A stretch of DNA of 64,000 bases from Granulicella aggregans (GTDB taxonomy: Bacteria > Acidobacteriota > Terriglobia > Terriglobales > Acidobacteriaceae). Numbering within the stretch: position 1 is the stretch's first letter; every line of letters starts with the position of its first letter. The notes beneath the pieces are model-generated. The model was given only the letters and a program-made list of their open reading frames with translations, ran no database searches and was not told the origin of the DNA. The stretch covers positions 992,001-1,056,000 of the forward strand of contig NZ_JAGSYE010000002.1 of NCBI RefSeq assembly GCF_025685565.1, in the 5' to 3' direction. The position numbers were made by a program, and so were the translations under genes. Below are positions 1 through 7,764 of the stretch, piece after piece.

Positions 1-564
1 AAGACGGCGGATATTTTGATGGTGCTTGCCAATAATCAACACGCTAAGAAAGAGAAACCCCGAAATCACGATAGGACTGCGCTCCGGAACAAAATAGTAA
101 GCAAAGAATGGCAGTGTGGCCGCCGCAATGATCGAAGCCAGGGAGACAAAACGCGTGAGCATCACCACCACGATGAAGACGCTGAGGATGCACAGAGCAC
201 TCGGCCAGGTAAGCGCAAGAAAGACACCGAGAGCGCTGGCGACTCCCTTTCCGCCGCGAAAGCCGAGCCATACCGGAAAAACGTGCCCAACCACCGCCGC
301 CACGCCGCTCGCAACCGCCAGGTCATAGTTCCCCGGCGCGATCAGCATAGCGATCCACACCGCTCCGCACGCCTTACCGAGATCGAGCAGCAACGTCGCG
401 ATGCCCAGGCCTTTCGCTCCCGAACGCAACACGTTCGTCGCTCCGATGTTGCCGCTGCCTGTCTTGCGGATGTCCTCGTGCTTGAAAGTCCGCACCAGCA
501 GATATCCAAAAGGGATAGAGCCCAGCAGATAGGCAGTCGTCAGCGAGATGATCCAGCTATTCAT
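1..564 (-). CDS. plsY: Glycerol-3-phosphate acyltransferase PlsY (3' end cut by window edge)
   Basis: Integral membrane acyltransferase that moves an acyl group from acyl-phosphate to sn-glycerol-3-phosphate, the first step of phospholipid synthesis. I translated the minus strand from the ATG at 564-562; 188 codons are open to the edge and no stop is reached. The three conserved cytoplasmic loop motifs of PlsY are visible: GSIPFG near the N-terminus followed by GSGNIGATNVLR, then GHVFPVWLGFRGGKGVA, and GKHHQNI(R)R near the edge. Hydrophobic membrane segments separate them. The usual family length is about 200 residues, so only roughly 10-20 residues should be missing. The open reading frame on the opposite strand here is a shadow. 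Confidence 0.93.
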   Translation of the reverse strand, partial: MNSWIISLTTAYLLGSIPFGYLLVRTFKHEDIRKTGSGNIGATNVLRSGAKGLGIATLLLDLGKACGAVWIAMLIAPGNYDLAVASGVAAVVGHVFPVWLGFRGGKGVASALGVFLALTWPSALCILSVFIVVVMLTRFVSLASIIAAATLPFFAYYFVPERSPIVISGFLFLSVLIIGKHHQNIRRL

Positions 565-703
565 TCCTCGTCTTTGTTACCAGTTTCGAGGTACGTCTAG
601 CAAGCCGCATCGCTGTTTTCAGGCAGATCGGGCCCTGTGCAGAATCCCCCCGCGACCTCATTCACGGGAGCTCCATCGCGAATTGTGAAAACGCAGGTGG
701 AAG

Positions 704-1870
704 CTAAAGCGCGGGCTCAGGAACTACAGCCGCCGTCGTGCCTATCCTGCGGCGGTCGCTCTTCGCCTCATACAGAGCCTTATCACATGCGCCGATCAAG
801 TCTCCCCAGGTGGATGCAGCCGAGCTTGCCTCCGCGCAGCCGAAGCTGGCAGAGATGCGCACCTCTTTGCCCCCGAAGGGAATGACCACGGAACGCAACG
901 CGTGGTCGAGTGCGCGAGCCATCTCGCGCGCGACCTCGACCGGTGTACGCGGCAGCAGCGCAATGAACTCGTCGCCGCCCATCCTGCCGATAAAATCGCT
1001 GTGCCGCAGCCCGAGTTCAAGGCAGCGCGCGACAGCGATCAGCGTCACATCGCCGCAGGCATGGCCATGAGAATCGTTGATCTGCTTGAAGTCATTCAAA
1101 TCAACTGCAATCGCTGAGGCAGGCGCGTCCAGGGTCACCGCTCCAAGGACCTTCTCAGCCGCGCGGTCCATGGCCCGCCGGTTCAAGAGCCCCGTAAGCG
1201 GATCGGTCAACGCCTGCACCGCGAGATTGCCCCGCAGCAGCGACGCCGTCATCCAAACGTACGATACGATCGCCCCACACTGCAGAGCAGTATTGATCAG
1301 CACCATCCAGACCAGGCCACCACGCACCTTCAGATAGTCCTGCGGGACCGCCTGCGTGGCTACCGCCGCGATCCGCCATAGGTTCATCAGCCCAAGTCCT
1401 CCCAGCATAAATACCATCGAGGCGGCCGCATGCGTGTCGCGGCGCTCCTTACGCGCCACGAAGAGGGCGACATGCGCCTGCTGCAGACAGAGAACAACGC
1501 TGTAAGCCAGGAGCCGCTTGTCGGTATCGGGATGGATCAGTCCGTATTGCACCATCGTGACCACGCCAACCGCGGCCAGAACCCCCTGAATGCGGAGCTC
1601 GGTCAGCTTCGCTCCGAAGAATCGCGCCAGGCAGATAAAAAGCGCAATGTAGCCTGCCACGACAAACAGGTTGCCGCCCACAATCGAGATCGAGTTGGGG
1701 ATGTGTCCCCGCAGCGCAACGAGCAGGGCGCCCACAAAAAGCAGGGCGTTATAAATCGAAAACCAGTGGATGCCCTGAATTCCCTTGTGCATACGGGCGT
1801 TCACAACTGTGAGCAGCGTATACACGGCCAGCAAAACAGTGTGTTCGACATGTAGGGAGTGAATGTCCAT
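704..1870 (-). CDS. Membrane-anchored diguanylate cyclase (GGDEF domain)
   Basis: Makes cyclic di-GMP from two GTP. The first half (about residues 1-215 of 388) is six or seven hydrophobic segments with no recognised sensory domain; the second half is a complete GGDEF domain with the intact signature GGDEF near residue 298. Five residues before it is an RxxD inhibitory I-site (RHSD), so product feedback inhibition is expected. No EAL domain follows. The ATG at 1870 (MDIHSLH) is preferred to the in-frame TTG at 1885, which has no ribosome-binding site. The gene stands alone, upstream of nothing obvious; the 139 bases between it and plsY show no feature. The input signal is unknown. Confidence 0.92.
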   Translation of the reverse strand: MDIHSLHVEHTVLLAVYTLLTVVNARMHKGIQGIHWFSIYNALLFVGALLVALRGHIPNSISIVGGNLFVVAGYIALFICLARFFGAKLTELRIQGVLAAVGVVTMVQYGLIHPDTDKRLLAYSVVLCLQQAHVALFVARKERRDTHAAASMVFMLGGLGLMNLWRIAAVATQAVPQDYLKVRGGLVWMVLINTALQCGAIVSYVWMTASLLRGNLAVQALTDPLTGLLNRRAMDRAAEKVLGAVTLDAPASAIAVDLNDFKQINDSHGHACGDVTLIAVARCLELGLRHSDFIGRMGGDEFIALLPRTPVEVAREMARALDHALRSVVIPFGGKEVRISASFGCAEASSAASTWGDLIGACDKALYEAKSDRRRIGTTAAVVPEPAL

Positions 1871-2029
1871 GGGGCCTGACCGCAATCGAGTCGATTATAT
1901 TGACCAACACCGGCCATGGCCCCTACAAAGGCGCATCCCACGTGCGCAGGACTACAACTTTGAGGTAACAAACACGCTGTTCGTCAACCGGCGCACCACG
2001 GAATCATCACAACTCCCCAGACTTGGGCG

Positions 2030-3238
2030 CTAAGGGTTAACGCGGATCATCACGACTCCGTGGCTCGGCACTTGCGCCGTGTAGTTCGCAGCGAACTTAC
2101 CCATGTCCTTCTTCGCCCACAGGTCGCGAACCGTCGCCATAACCGTCGGGGGGTAGCCGATGTCGGCCCAGTCTGCGGAGATTGACGCTGTCGCCGCTCC
2201 GCGGTTCAGCAGGATCACCGCACGCCCACCATCCGCGAGCTGTTTCGACCACACCTCGAGATCGCCGCTCTTCCTCACCCGATGTCCCTGGATACCCAGG
2301 GGATCCTGGTCCACCGCGATCACTTCCTTGTTCAGCAGGATCTGCTTCGTATCGGCGGACATGTTTGCGATGTCGTTGCCCGCCAGCAGCGGAGCGGCCA
2401 GCAGCGCCCACAGGCTGAAGTGTGACCGATTCTCCTCTGTGGTCATACCGCCGTTGCCAACCTCCAGCATATCCGGGTCGTTCCAGTGGCCCGGCCCTGC
2501 GTAGGAGTAGATAGGATCGAGCTGGTCGATGATCTGAACGACGCCATTGCCGCCCCAGTCTTTCTTGCAGTTCCAGCAATCCTGAATGTCGCCGGTCGAA
2601 CGCCACATATTGCCCACCGGGCCAGCCCAGAGCCAGGGCTTGTTCGAGCCCCACTCGCACAACGAAAAGAGGATCGGGTGGCCCGTCTTCTTTGCCGCAT
2701 CAGCGAGCGCGTCGCGCATCAGCGTGTAGGAGGACTCGGCGCTTTGACCGGGCAGGGTGCTGCACCAGTCTTCCTTCAGGTAGTCGACGCCCCACTTCGC
2801 ATACTGCAGCGCATCCTGATACTCGTGACCGATACTACCCGGCCGCTTCGCGCAGGTCAGGGTGCCCGCGTCGCTGTAGAGCCCGAACTTCAGGCCCTTC
2901 GAGTGAACATAGTCCGCAAGCGCCTTGATGCCCGAGGGAAAGTGGACCGCATCAACGACGATGTTGCCGTCAGCATCGCGCGAACTCTGCCAGCAGTCGT
3001 CGAGGTTCACATACTGGTAGCCGGCGTCCTTCATGCCGTTGCTCACCATCGTGTCCGCCGTCTCGCGGACGACCTTCTCATTCAGACCGTCGCAGGCGAA
3101 CTTGTTCCAGCTATTCCAGCCCATCGGCGGCGTCCTCGCCAGGCCGTTATCCAGGGCCCGCGTGGGCGAGGGCATGAAAAGGATTACAAACGCGGCAACA
3201 AAAAGAACGACTTTCGAGAAGAGGCGGAACGCTTGCAT
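2030..3238 (-). CDS. Secreted GH27 alpha-galactosidase
   Basis: Hydrolyses terminal alpha-D-galactosyl residues. An N-terminal signal peptide (hydrophobic residues about 8-25, ending SPTRA-LD) predicts export. The GH27 barrel begins with the family hallmark TPPMGWNSWN and continues with NLDDCWQ. The likely nucleophile Asp lies in YLKEDWC near residue 155, and the acid/base Asp in RSTGDIQDCW near residue 216, by analogy with the human enzyme. GHWNDPDMLEVGN and a C-terminal beta domain follow. At 402 residues the length is normal for a bacterial GH27. It is a single gene, not next to other galactose genes. Alpha-N-acetylgalactosaminidase is possible within the family but less likely in bacteria. 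Confidence 0.93.
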   Translation of the reverse strand: MQAFRLFSKVVLFVAAFVILFMPSPTRALDNGLARTPPMGWNSWNKFACDGLNEKVVRETADTMVSNGMKDAGYQYVNLDDCWQSSRDADGNIVVDAVHFPSGIKALADYVHSKGLKFGLYSDAGTLTCAKRPGSIGHEYQDALQYAKWGVDYLKEDWCSTLPGQSAESSYTLMRDALADAAKKTGHPILFSLCEWGSNKPWLWAGPVGNMWRSTGDIQDCWNCKKDWGGNGVVQIIDQLDPIYSYAGPGHWNDPDMLEVGNGGMTTEENRSHFSLWALLAAPLLAGNDIANMSADTKQILLNKEVIAVDQDPLGIQGHRVRKSGDLEVWSKQLADGGRAVILLNRGAATASISADWADIGYPPTVMATVRDLWAKKDMGKFAANYTAQVPSHGVVMIRVNP

Positions 3239-3363
3239 AATGACCCCGGATGAAAGATTGGCAGCTCATTTCTGATCGGGCGGAGTTCGGTTCACGAAAC
3301 TCTACTCTCGAACAGAGGTCACCATACTAAGTTGTCTGGCCCCCATTCGACAATCAGGTGGTT

Positions 3364-3909
3364 CTACCACTCCTCTATGTCGTTCTTCTGGACGATCTTG
3401 GGCTGCCTGCCCTGTCGGCCGCCCAGCAGCCAGTCCAACCGTGTCCGAACATCTTTATCTCGCGCCTCGCCCTCAATCCGCCCGATCACGACTCCGTGAT
3501 CGTCCAGAATCAACGTCGCCGGCACTAGGACACCCAGATCAAGCTGCTTCAACGTCTCCGCAGTCGCGCCCTTCCAGACGGGGATACTGAACGAGCGCTG
3601 GGCTACCACGCCAGGAATCTTCGCTTGTGTGTCCGCGTCGTCCAGCGCGATCGCGACGAACGTGACGCCCTTGGTCGCATACCCATCCGCTAGATTCTGT
3701 AGTCGCAGCATCTCCTCGCGACAGGGGCCACACCATGTCGCCCAGAAGTTCAGCACCGCGACGTGACCGTCCAATTCAGCAAGGCTATGCGTCGAGCCAT
3801 CGAGCGCAACATATTTCGCCTCAAGTTGTCCACTTCCTTCGGCCAGCGCGACTTCTGAGCCTGCAAGGAACAAGATCGACGACAAGACAACGGCAGCAAG
3901 GATCTTCAT
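3364..3909 (-). CDS. TlpA/ResA-like exported thioredoxin
   Basis: A periplasmic thioredoxin-fold protein of the TlpA/ResA group, which usually reduces disulphides for cytochrome c or other envelope proteins. The redox motif WCGPC sits in LNFWATWCGPCREEM, and the cis-Pro loop region reads LGVLVPATLILDDHG. I start it at the ATG at 3909 (MKILAAVVLSS), which gives a clean signal peptide ending ALA-EGSG; the reading frame is open further upstream but without a credible start. The final 20 residues after the thioredoxin fold are polar and unremarkable. There is no adjacent cytochrome biogenesis gene, so the client is unknown. Confidence 0.85.
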   Translation of the reverse strand: MKILAAVVLSSILFLAGSEVALAEGSGQLEAKYVALDGSTHSLAELDGHVAVLNFWATWCGPCREEMLRLQNLADGYATKGVTFVAIALDDADTQAKIPGVVAQRSFSIPVWKGATAETLKQLDLGVLVPATLILDDHGVVIGRIEGEARDKDVRTRLDWLLGGRQGRQPKIVQKNDIEEW

Positions 3910-4049
3910 AAGGCAATCTATCTCTTTCAGGTGGTGCAACGAAACTCTACCTGTGGCGGCGTGCTCCTGGCATCCACACAAGGGTGGATACGAGTATCTG
4001 CCTTCATACCGATGCCCCTCTTCCGCCCACTCGCCTACGATCTGGGATC

Positions 4050-5136
4050 ATGAAAAATAGAGTTTTCCCCTTACTTCGAGGCCTTCCGCGCACCACACGC
4101 TTCTGCTGACCATCCTCTGCGCCGGAGCGTCGACCAGCTTCGCACACGCACAGGGATGCCTGGCTGCACATACCAGCCAGCCCGTTATCTCCGCCCTTAC
4201 CGACGACGGCCACGGCGGCTTCAACCGTAGCGGACTGCACGGCCTTACTGTGAAGTGGACTGGCGTTCCTTCAGTTCCTTCCGCCACTTCACCGGCGAAG
4301 TAGAGGAGACGCAGCGCGCAATCCTCAACACCCAGATTAAAACCCACCAGAATATCTACGAGATCAGCGCCTCCTATCAATTGACTCCTCGGTGCTCGGT
4401 CAGCGCCTTTGTCCCGGTTCTAGAGTCCACGCGGAACCAGAAGTATCCGCCGACCGGCGTCTACGACATCGCCGGCATCGGCGACATGATCGTGGGCGCA
4501 CAAGCCTGGGTTCTGCGGCCACCGGCCGAGAACGGCGGCAACATCGCTCTCAGCGTCGGGTTGAAGCTGCCCACCGGCCTCTCAAACGGCATGGGCACGG
4601 GCACGCTCAAGGGAGTCACGCAGAAGTACGTCGCCGACCAGTCCATCCAGCCCGGCGACGGAACCTGGGGCTTCACCCTCTGCACGCAGGCCTACAAGAC
4701 GACCTACTTCCGGACCACGGCCTACTTCCAGGGCTCGTGGCTCTTCAACCCCGCAGACACCAGCGGTGTGCCTACCTTCCGCTCGCAGCCTGGGGAAGGA
4801 ATCATGTCCGCGACCGACCAGTACCTGTTCCGAGGCGGTCTCTCGCGCCACGTCCCCGAGGTTCGTGGCCTTGCCGCCAGCTTCGGCGGACGCATGGAAG
4901 GCATCCCGGTCCGCGACGCCTTCGGCAAGAGCGACGGCTTCCGCCGACCCGGCTACATCATCTCCATCGACCCCGGCATCCAGTACGCCTACCGCCATTC
5001 GATCCTCTCCGTGAACGGGCCGTGGGCGATTCAACGCAACCGCCGAGCTTCCGTCACCGATCTCGCCAACGGGACACATGGCGACGCCGCCTTCGCGGAC
5101 TACGCGGTCATCGTCGGACTCACGCACTCGTTCTAA
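4050..5136 (+). pseudogene. Outer-membrane-type protein gene with two apparent 1-base frameshifts
   Basis: The main open frame, from a GTG at 4255 to 5136 (293 codons), encodes a beta-rich protein with alternating hydrophobic residues, aromatic girdle positions and a terminal Phe (GLTHSF), as in outer-membrane barrels. It has no signal peptide. The missing N-terminus is visible in other frames: MKNRVFPLLRGLP from the ATG at 4050, then a signal-peptide-like stretch LLTILCAGASTSFAHAQG from about 4103 in the next frame, running on to LHGLTVK just before 4255. Two single-base deletions, near 4090 and near 4254 (AAGTGG for a presumed AAGGTGG), would rejoin all three segments. It is therefore either a decaying gene or sequencing error. 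No function is recognised; metal or phenol-type transporter barrels are possible relatives. Confidence 0.65.
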
Positions 5137-5155
5137 ACCAGCCCAAAACGAAACA

Positions 5156-5193
5156 AAAACTCCCCGTAAAGCTCCGGCTTTGCGGGGAGTTTT
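5156..5193. terminator. Bidirectional rho-independent terminator
   Basis: A long hairpin with A-tract and T-tract on its two sides: arms AAAACTCCCCG.AAAGC and GCTTT.CGGGGAGTTTT around a TCCG loop. It lies between the convergent outer-membrane-type gene and the GNAT gene and can serve both strands. Confidence 0.9.
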
Positions 5194-5228
5194 ACATAAA
5201 GATTACGTTCGAAGTACACACGACTTAA

Positions 5229-5244
5229 TGTTCCACGTGGAACA
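5229..5244. promoter_or_regulatory. parS: parS centromere-like site (ParB binding)
   Basis: The 16-base perfect palindrome TGTTCCACGTGGAACA matches the chromosomal parS consensus TGTTnCACGTGnAACA recognised by ParB. A half copy, TGTTCCACG, follows at 5252-5260. It lies in a non-coding gap between convergent genes, the position expected for such a site. No other full match was seen in the window, and no parAB genes are present. Chromosomal parS sites normally cluster near the replication origin, so the window may lie in the origin-proximal part of the chromosome. Confidence 0.85.
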
Positions 5245-5318
5245 TTCGCTATGTTCCACGGCCAAATTCACGTAGTGGCACATCCTTGGAGTCGCGAAAA
5301 GTGCCATATCTCCAGGGT

Positions 5319-5849
5319 TTAAGCCCTTTGTGACGAGTTGGCCCCAACCGCAAGCAACTTCTCGTAGCAGAAAAATCGCAATCCTGGCCGAAACTCCAAC
5401 CCGATCTCGCCGGAGAGATCGTACCCCAACTTTGGCATCAATCGCTGCATCACCTGGTTGTGTGTATTCGTGTCCGCGCGGACCCGGTCGATCCCCTTCC
5501 CTTCGGCGACAATCTCGGCCTGCTGCATCAAGGCAATCGCCACCCCACGTCCCTGGAACGCCGGATCTACCGCCAGTCGGTGCACCACAATCGCCGGAAC
5601 CTCAATGTCCCATCCGGCCTGTACGTACTCTGGCGACTGCTCGGTGGTCAGAGCAATGACACCCGCTAGGCTGCCATCAATATCCGCGACCCATAGCTGC
5701 GATAGCGCAATGTCCGCGTCAAACACCGCTGGATTCGGATAGATATCGTCCCATTGCAGATTGCCGGAGGCGCGCATCAACGGCACCACGGCACGGACAA
5801 TCTGCATGATCGCGGGAACGTCGCCGGGCTGGGCAAGCCGAATCTTCAT
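5319..5849 (-). CDS. GNAT family N-acetyltransferase
   Basis: A single GNAT domain of 176 residues. The acetyl-CoA pyrophosphate-binding loop is seen as VDPAFQGRGVAIALM (QxxGxG/A type), following the beta-4 strand VVHRLAV; the C-terminal part has NxxxxxxMPKLGYDLSGE, the usual closing motif for small-molecule acetyltransferases. The substrate cannot be read from sequence. Its ATG overlaps the stop codon of the neighbouring upstream GNAT gene by 4 bases, so the two are translated as a pair, probably in one transcript starting opposite the LysR gene. Confidence 0.88.
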   Translation of the reverse strand: MKIRLAQPGDVPAIMQIVRAVVPLMRASGNLQWDDIYPNPAVFDADIALSQLWVADIDGSLAGVIALTTEQSPEYVQAGWDIEVPAIVVHRLAVDPAFQGRGVAIALMQQAEIVAEGKGIDRVRADTNTHNQVMQRLMPKLGYDLSGEIGLEFRPGLRFFCYEKLLAVGANSSQRA

Positions 5850-6382
5850 CGCTCGTCCTTCTCGCTCGCCTCAAGCGTCATCGTCATAAAGACATCGGCG
5901 CGCGAATAGTGCATATCTGGAAGGCTATCAGGCGGCACGTGCTGAAAACCGAGCGATTCGTAGAGGTGCACTGCATTCTTCAGCCTGCTGCTGCTGCCGA
6001 GGAAGAGCGACGTCGCCCCCCGCTGACGCGCCTGCGCAATCGTATATTCGAGCAGCTTCCGCCCTATGCCAAGACCACGCATCTTCGGTGCTACCGCCAT
6101 CTTCGATAGCTCATAGACACCATCGTTCATAGGAATCAGCGCTACGCAGCCAACCACCTCGTCCTCCGCCCGGACGAAGTAGATCTGGCCGCCCTTCGCC
6201 AGGATCATGTTCTCCGGATCGCCCAGCGTGGCCTTATCTTTGGCTTCAAGAACAAAGAATCGCGTGATCCACTCCTCGTTCAGGGTACGAAAAGGGGTTG
6301 CATCCTCGCCAGTCTTCAGCGGTCGTATGTTGATCTGCGGCGTTGCCGTCTGCACTGCTTCGAACTCGCCTACCGTCTGCAT
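5846..6382 (-). CDS. GNAT family N-acetyltransferase
   Basis: A second GNAT enzyme, first gene of a two-gene operon. The acetyl-CoA motif is VAPKMRGLGIGRKLLEY, preceded by ELSKM, and the C-terminal motif is NAVHLYESLGFQHVP. An N-terminal extension of about 20 residues precedes the fold. The ATG at 6382 (MQTVGEF) is chosen because GAGGT lies seven bases upstream; the frame also opens from a TTG at 6418 that would overlap the divergent promoter. It is divergent from a LysR regulator only 83 bases away, so LysR control is plausible but not shown. Substrate unknown. Confidence 0.87.
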   Translation of the reverse strand: MQTVGEFEAVQTATPQINIRPLKTGEDATPFRTLNEEWITRFFVLEAKDKATLGDPENMILAKGGQIYFVRAEDEVVGCVALIPMNDGVYELSKMAVAPKMRGLGIGRKLLEYTIAQARQRGATSLFLGSSSRLKNAVHLYESLGFQHVPPDSLPDMHYSRADVFMTMTLEASEKDER

Positions 6383-6465
6383 GGTGCTTACCTCGTAGAC
6401 AAATCTTCTCCGATCCAAAACCTAACGTCCAATATCTTGTTCAGCACGATTATGATCTTTCAGAT

Positions 6466-7359
6466 ATGGATCAGAACATCGAGCTTCGCCACCTCCGCTA
6501 CTTCGTAGCCGTCGCCGAAGAGCTTCACTTCGGGCGCGCAGCCGAGCGGCTCCATCTTTCGCAGCCGCCGCTCTCGCAACAGATCCGAAACCTCGAAGAG
6601 AGCCTGGGATATCCCCTCTTCAAGCGCACATCGCGTTCCGTCGCGCTGACGACGGCAGGTGACGCCTTTCTATTGCGGGCCCGGCGGACGCTCCGCAATC
6701 TCGAGCGCGACATCGAGGACACCCGCAGCATCGGCCGCGGAGAGGTCGGTGCGCTCAACGTGGGCTTCGTCGGATCAGGCATGCTGGTCATGCTGCCCTC
6801 CATCTTCAAGACCTATCGCGAGGCCTACCCGAAGGTCCACCTGCGACTGCACGAATCGTTCACCTCCCGCGTCGTGGAAGGCCTTGAAAACGGTTCGCTC
6901 GATGTAGGGATACTTCGCGACAGCGACCCAACGGAAGGTCTGCAGATCAAGACGATCCTCACCGAGCCCTATGTCGCTGTGCTTCCTCGCAACCACCGCT
7001 GCGCCGCGCAGAAGAGCATCTCGCCAGCGATGCTGCGCGATGAGCCCTTCGTCCACTATCCACGCAGCGCCGGAGCGCGCGCCTTCGACAAGCCGCTGAA
7101 GATCTTCGAGAGCTATGGATTTCAGCCGCGCATCGCGCAGGAGGCCTCGCACTGGCTTACGATCCTGCGCCTGATTGGCGCAGGCTTCGGCGTCTCGGTC
7201 GCTCCCGCGTGCGTCCGCCAGATCGCATCGCCGGAGGTCGTCTGCCTGCCGTTGCGGGGCGTGAAGGAGACGAGCCAGATAGAACTAACGTGGCTCGTCG
7301 GAGAGTCACGACCAATCGTTGAAGCCTTCGCCCAAATTGCGGCTGGCCAGACCGGTTGA
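6466..7359 (+). CDS. LysR-family transcriptional regulator
   Basis: A 297-residue LysR regulator. The N-terminal winged helix-turn-helix starts IELRHLRYFVAVAEELHFGRAAERL and includes LSQPPLSQQIRNLE, both diagnostic; residues from about 95 onward form the inducer-binding domain (GALNVGFVGS at its start). The ATG at 6466 is the natural family start. It faces the GNAT pair across 83 bases, the classic layout for LysR control of a divergent target. That gap has an imperfect LysR-like box, ATC-N11-GAT at 6434-6450. The sequence resembles the BenM/CatM-like subgroup, but the effector is not predictable. Confidence 0.93.
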   Translation: MDQNIELRHLRYFVAVAEELHFGRAAERLHLSQPPLSQQIRNLEESLGYPLFKRTSRSVALTTAGDAFLLRARRTLRNLERDIEDTRSIGRGEVGALNVGFVGSGMLVMLPSIFKTYREAYPKVHLRLHESFTSRVVEGLENGSLDVGILRDSDPTEGLQIKTILTEPYVAVLPRNHRCAAQKSISPAMLRDEPFVHYPRSAGARAFDKPLKIFESYGFQPRIAQEASHWLTILRLIGAGFGVSVAPACVRQIASPEVVCLPLRGVKETSQIELTWLVGESRPIVEAFAQIAAGQTG

Positions 7360-7374
7360 TTACAACCGCTGAGG

Positions 7375-7677
7375 TTACATAATCCGGAAGCGCTCTCGCA
7401 TCAGCCGCTGAAACCGTGGCTTCCAGATCAGCTCATAGGCGAGCTCCTTGCCCGGGAACATGGCGAGGGCTGCCTTTTTGGTGTCGGCGATCATCTGCGA
7501 GGCATCATCGATGGTGAGTGATGCGTCCTGCGCAATGACCTGCATCACCATGCTCATCATCATCTGCATACGGCGGATGAGCTTCTGCTCTTCCTGCTGC
7601 TCCGCTATCTGCTCCGGGGTAGGCAAGGCTGCGCTCGCCACAATCGCTGCTTCAGGGCTTCTCGTCTCGTATGCCAT
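7375..7677 (-). CDS. Hypothetical protein, Met-rich amphipathic
   Basis: One hundred residues, not recognised. The centre contains a run of methionines (RRMQMMMSMVMQVIAQ) that may form an amphipathic helix, and an acidic, Gln/Glu-rich stretch precedes it (PEQIAEQQEEQK). The C-terminus is basic and aromatic. It lacks a signal peptide or Cys residues. It converges on the LysR gene with 15 bases between stops, and lies downstream of comEC on the same strand, 87 bases from it. Confidence 0.6.
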   Translation of the reverse strand: MAYETRSPEAAIVASAALPTPEQIAEQQEEQKLIRRMQMMMSMVMQVIAQDASLTIDDASQMIADTKKAALAMFPGKELAYELIWKPRFQRLMRERFRIM

Positions 7678-7764
7678 GTCTATGTCTATCCCCCGGTCGT
7701 CATTTTGTGATGCCTGCGGTTAGATGGAGCTGTTCGCAATTCGATTCATGCTGCCCTGCAGCCC

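Noticed and set aside
16-600. 194-codon plus-strand frame at the left edge
   Set aside because: Antisense to plsY, whose conserved motifs are clear on the minus strand.
4392-5228. 278-codon frame overlapping the outer-membrane-type gene
   Set aside because: His/Arg-rich alternate frame of the barrel-coding sequence that runs through the terminator and has no protein-like pattern.
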